Shown: positions 59,391 to 64,000 of the stretch, one piece after another | Numbering within the stretch: the stretch's first letter is position 1 | How the letters are laid out: each line of letters begins with the position of its first letter | Assembly: GCA_026214975.1 (NCBI GenBank) | Contig: CM047808.1 | Span: forward strand, 2,842,073-2,906,072 | Reading direction: 5' to 3' | DNA: 64,000 bases | Origin: Gentiana macrophylla | Lineage: Eukaryota; Streptophyta; Magnoliopsida; Gentianales; Gentianaceae | Program-made: the position numbers and the translations under genes | Notes under the pieces: generated by a model | Seen by the model: only the letters and a program-made list of their open reading frames with translations | What the model was told of the DNA's origin: nothing | Databases searched by the model: none

Positions 59391-62300
59391 ATGGCTTCGA
59401 GCGAGGGATTTTTGACAGAGGAGCAAAGAGAGGTGCTGAAAATAGCTACTCAGAATGCGGAACTGTTGTCCTCTTCCCCAAAAGCATCATCCCCCAGGTC
59501 TCCTAGAGGGTTTCTCGCTGACCATCATGCAAGGGCTCCTGGTGGTGTGAAGGTTCCTGCAGCAGGAGGAAATGCTGGGACTGGGAGGCATGTGCGCTGT
59601 TCACATTCAGGAAAACATATCCGTTAAGAAGGGTAGGCTTTACAAGTATACTTTTAGTTCGAATTCATCTCCCACCCCCACCCCCAATATTTTCCCCTTT
59701 TCTCGCCCACCCTTTAGCAAGTATTGTTTTGTTGCCATAGCATTATGCAGTATTTCGCGTGTCTCTGATTGTTTGGAGCTTCATTTTAGGAGTTAACTGA
59801 TTATTGTTTTTGTTTAGCTTATTATATTACGACTAGTAAATTTCTACTCACAGATGAGACGAAAAATGTGGTGTTATCTGTAAGTAGAGCAAAAATGTGC
59901 CCTAATAGTATGGACATGCGTTTTTGAGTTGTGTACAACTTTATTCTGGAGCCATAGTTTGATTACGAGGGCAGATCTTAAGCCCATGCTTTATGCGGTG
60001 TGGATTTTCACCTTTTGGATATGGTTCCAAGACACCCTCATTGTTTAAGTATTCACTGTATTTGCAAGTGGAAAGCAATAAATCCAGAGAGCCTGTTCTC
60101 TGAGTTAGATGACACATGACAGGACATCATGCTGTAGCATATGTGCAGTTTTTAGTGTATTGCAAATATATCCTATCTTGTCAGTGCTTGCCTGGTATAT
60201 AGCACAAGAATGCACGTGAAGACGCATTGTTGTATATTTAGGTGTTAGTTATCCAGTGAAGTTGCTTAATCTCTCTTTAGTTTTAAATTGCAGATAGGAT
60301 TCCCGTATATTTTGCTGCAGCGATTTGACAAATTCCGTTAATAGATTCCCCTTGTTTTTATCTTAGTAGCAACACTTTTCCTCACATTCATTTTTGTGGA
60401 TCATGGTATAAAAAGGCATTTTCTGGCATAGTGCATGTCTTCATCTAAATGGATTATTTCATTGAATGCAATACCAATGAACTATTTGTCTTCGTTAAAC
60501 ATATTACAGTTTTTGAGACTTTTCGGATGTGCATCGATGGTGTACATTAATTTGATTTCTTTTGTGATTTGGATTTGACTTTGGGGGTTCCTTCTTTGCA
60601 ACTTTTTTTGTATTAAAAGATTCTAATGAAATCCATGATATTCTTCACTGCATGGAAAATCGTGTACTGAACTTTTTGTCCTTACTAAGAGTAATTGGGA
60701 AATGTTTGTTTTGTTTACGCACATGGCGATATATAACATTCTATATTTCACGGAATTTCTTATGCTATATATCATTGCAAGTAAAAATAAGTTATGTTAT
60801 TTTATTTTAAAGTTAGCTATCTGAGAAATTTCTTTGAATGACATTATTGGTTAACCTGGAATGTTTTAAACACATAAAAGGACAACTTGGTTCTTATGTT
60901 TTTGTATGAGGTTCCATTTCACCCATTCGAGCCCGCGATCTTATCTCATATGACGAGAGCCTTTTTCACACCTTTATCAGATATGATAACATTCTTCTAA
61001 CCTTTGTTTATAATGAGATCGATTAGTAATTGAAGCTATACATTGGTAAGTGCACCATTCCTATATTTGTTTACCATTCAGTTGCATCGACTCTTTCTAC
61101 AGTTCGGTCTATGGTGAATTTTGGCTTAGCCGCTTAGGTCACATTCTTTATCCCCTCGTAACTTTTTTTTTAAATAGAGATCATTGTACACTTATTAAAA
61201 TACAACACGGTGACCTTAAGTTGGCAGAGGGAGTGAAGAAATGTTTTATAACACGATGGTTGAATCTGTCTTTTGCTTCCTCCCCTTCTTATTTAGAACT
61301 AGTTCATTTCTTTCCTGGTAACAATTTTATTTGTCGGCAGATTTGATATGCTATATTATTCAAGTATGTGTAGTTGTCTATCAAGCCACTAAATTCAAGA
61401 TTTCATATGACAATGCAGCGTTTCATGTGAAAGCTCAAAGAATTATACTAGGATCTTCATTTTGCCCAGAAAGAAATATGTTTTTTTGCTTGCAATTATA
61501 CTGATGCGTCTTTAATTTTTTATCAGTAACCAGTTTGTTATGGTTGTAAAGATTGCCATTTCCTAGAATCTTTGTACAGCTACTGTCTACTTTCCCCCCT
61601 CAATTTCCTGAATGTTTCCGTAATGATGTGATGTTGAATTATTGCTTTCTTATAATGCTTGGTTAAGTCTCTTAATTCAGATTCTGATATAATCTTGTAA
61701 CCGTTTCTGCTGATGTGGATATCAGATGGTGCTGGAGGCAAGGGAACGTGGGGAAAATTACTTGATACCGATGATGATTCTCACATCGACCGTAAAGATC
61801 CAAACTATGACAGTGGAGAGGTAATCTTATATTATTTGTGATCGATTCATTGTTATTCTTCAATGTTGTTTTGTTATTATCTATTTTTCAGTTTTACATA
61901 GTTTGTGCACTTGAATTCCCTAAATTCACGTGTGTTGCCTTTTGATCACAATAGGAGCCGTATGAACTTGTTGGGGCCACTGTCTCTGATCCATTGGATG
62001 ATTACAAGAAAGCAGTAGTGTCTATTGTGGAGGAGTACTTCAGTACTGGTGACGTTGATGTTGCAGCTTCTGATCTCAAAGAGCTCGGCTCGAGCGAATA
62101 TCACCCCTATTTCATCAAGAGGCTTATTTCAGTGTCCATGGATAGACATGACAAGGAGAAAGAAATGGCGTCTGTGTTGCTTTCAGCTCTTTATGCTGAC
62201 GTCATCAAGCCGGCTCAGATCAGTCAGGGGTTTTTCATTCTTCTTGAATCTGCTGATGATCTGGCGGTTGACATTCTCGATGTTGTAGAAGTTCTTGCAC

Positions 62301-63749
62301 TATTTATCGCTCGTGCAGTGGTTGATGATATCCTTCCTCCAGCATTTATTCCTAGGGCAAGGAAAATGCTTCCTGAATCTTCAAAGGGGTACCAATCTCT
62401 ACAAATTGCTGAAAAAAGCTATCTCTCGGCCCCACATCATGCCGAACTTGTTGAGAGGCGGTGGGGTGGTAGTACCCATCTTTCTGTGGAGGAGGTCAAG
62501 AAAAAAATAGCTGACATTTTAAGGGAGTACGTAGAGAATGGCGATACTACCGAGGCCTGTAGGTGCATTAGGGAGATGGGGTGGCGTTTTTTCATCACGG
62601 TTGTTAAGAGAGCCTTAATTCTGGCAATGGAGATCAATACAGCGGAACCGCTAATCGTGAAGTTATTAAAAGAGGCATCTGATGAAGGTTTGATAAGTTC
62701 TAGTCAGATGGTTAAAGGCTTCATTCGCTTAGCTGAGTCCTGGACGACCTTGCCCTAGATATTCCTTCTGCAAAATCTTTTTCCGGTCTCTTGTCCCGAA
62801 GGCTATAGCCGAAGGTTGGCTAGACCCGTCGACAAAAAAATACTCCTGTGAAGATGAAGTGAGAGATAAAGATAATGAGGAGAAGAAGCTGAGACGGTAC
62901 AAAGAAGAGGTGGTTGCTATAATTCACGAGTATTTTCTCTCAGATGACATTCCAGAATTGCTTCGAAGTCTGGAAGATATCGGTGCGCCTCAGTTTAACC
63001 CGATATTCTTAAAGAAGCTCATCACGATAGCATTGGATCGTAAGAAGAGAGAGAAAGAAATGGCTTCTGTCTTGCTTTCTGCACTCCACATTGAGCTGTT
63101 CTCTACTGATGACATTGTGAATGGCTTTGTTCTACTTTTGGAATCTGCTGAAGACACTGCTTTGGACATTTTAGATGCTTCAAATGAACTTGCCCTTTTC
63201 CTTGCTCGGGCCGTCATTGACGACGTGCTTGCTCCTCTGAACTTGGATGAGATAGCCAGCGGTTTGCCTCCAAACTCGAGTGGAAGCGAGACGGTCCGTA
63301 TGGCTAGAACGCTGCTTTCAGCGCGTCATGCTGGGGAGAGGATTCTGAGATGTTGGGGCGGTGGAACCGGGTGGGCGGTTGAAGACAGCAAGGACAAGAT
63401 TACGAAACTTCTTGAAGAATACGAAAGCGGAGGTGTAGTAAGCGAAGCATGTCAGTGCATACGAGATATTGGTATGCCGTTCTTCAATCACGAGGTGGTG
63501 AAAAAGGCTCTAGTAATGGCAATGGAGAAGAAGAATGACCGGATGCTGGATCTGCTCCAAGAATGCTTCAATGAGGGACTGATCACCATTAATCAGATGA
63601 CTAAAGGATTTGGAAGGATAAAAGACGGACTTGATGACCTGGCACTCGACATCCCGAACGCAAAAGAGAAGTTTGAGTTTTACGTCGAGCATGCTAAAGA
63701 AAAAGGGTGGGTTCTACAATCCTTTACTGATGTTGCTGCTTCTTCTTGA
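59391..63749 (+). pseudogene. MRF/ECIP1-like translation factor with four MA3 domains, frame broken by small deletions
   Basis: Homologue of plant MA3-domain translation regulatory factors (At4g24800, ECIP1/MRF type), which bind eIF4A and ribosomes and act downstream of TOR. Exons are 59391-59632 (MASSEGFLTEEQREVLKIA), 61726-61820 (GGKGTWGKLLDTD) and 61955-63749. Four MA3 domains follow: about 61994-62340, 62480-62760, 62880-63240 and 63370-63700, with repeated blocks such as KEKEMASVLLSALYAD, LALFIARAVVDD and AELVERRWGGS. The end QSFTDVAASS at 63749 matches the family. Three lesions break the frame: near 59624 (2 bases short), near 62738 (tcctgg where tccctgg is expected) and near 62778 (1 base short in a T run). 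The rest is highly conserved, so sequencing error is as likely as true loss. Confidence 0.9.
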
Positions 63750-64000
63750 TAGAGGTGGCAAAGCAACATATAATACTCTACTTTTAAGGCCTTTTGTATG
63801 TGCATCAGAAGAAGTGGATTTTCTTTATTTTAGAATGCTCAGATCCCCCCTGGTGTTTTGTCCCGTCCGTCCGGTCTGTCGCTTTTTTAGACTTTATTAG
63901 TCCTTTGATTTGCTTGATTTGAGAATAATCCTTTGTTTTGTTCTCTCTTTACAGTATCCTGGATGGATGTCGTGTTAAGAATGCTGTCTTCATACATGAC
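63750..64000 (+). other. MRF-like gene 3' untranslated region
   Basis: T-rich sequence after the stop codon. The gene's polyadenylation site probably lies here or beyond the window edge. No further gene is seen. Confidence 0.5.

Overview
This is nuclear DNA of a flowering plant, probably a eudicot. The evidence is AT-rich sequence, GT-AG introns, host proteins that read like Arabidopsis homologues (RNA polymerase II RPB2, pectate lyase, STICHEL-like AAA protein, MA3-domain MRF/ECIP1-like protein), and plant retrotransposon lineages (Tat and Athila Gypsy, Copia, L1-like LINE, hAT, CACTA). I cannot name the species.

Host genes. (1) The 5' end of RPB2 (NRPB2) lies on the minus strand at 110-1004 and runs off the left edge. 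(2) A minus-strand ankyrin/TPR gene, apparently reduced or broken, is scattered over about 6.2-11.8 kb. (3) A complete four-exon pectate lyase gene is on the minus strand at 18.2-21.7 kb (409 aa). (4) A complete five-exon STICHEL-like gene is on the plus strand at 52.7-56.2 kb (883 aa). (5) An MRF/ECIP1-like gene with four MA3 domains is on the plus strand at 59.4-63.7 kb; small deletions break its frame. From memory, genes 3, 4 and 5 match the consecutive Arabidopsis loci At4g24780, At4g24790 and At4g24800, so the right two thirds of the window look like a conserved block pushed apart by transposons.

Mobile DNA fills most of the rest. A decayed LINE (about 1.36-6.14 kb) sits in the RPB2 upstream region. 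A 3,212-bp hAT element (12914-16125) has a perfect 8-bp target duplication, and a related 177-bp MITE lies at 10179-10355. Between the pectate lyase and STICHEL-like genes is a three-level nest. A Copia-like fragment (28029-50773) was split by a Tat-lineage Gypsy element (28214-48967). That element was in turn split in its 5' leader by an opposite-strand, gag-only Athila-like element (29169-37858). Target duplications support the order.

The Tat element carries gag, protease, RT, RNase H, a second RNase H, integrase and a multi-exon antisense gene with its own visible TATA box. I found no clearly new functional system. The most unusual structures are the Copia fragment bounded by two inverted copies of the same U3 terminus, the antisense gene with its own promoter, a nearly loopless ~600-bp hairpin at 9545-10170, and a recurring 'aaagtcgaa' hairpin repeat family found beside several host genes.
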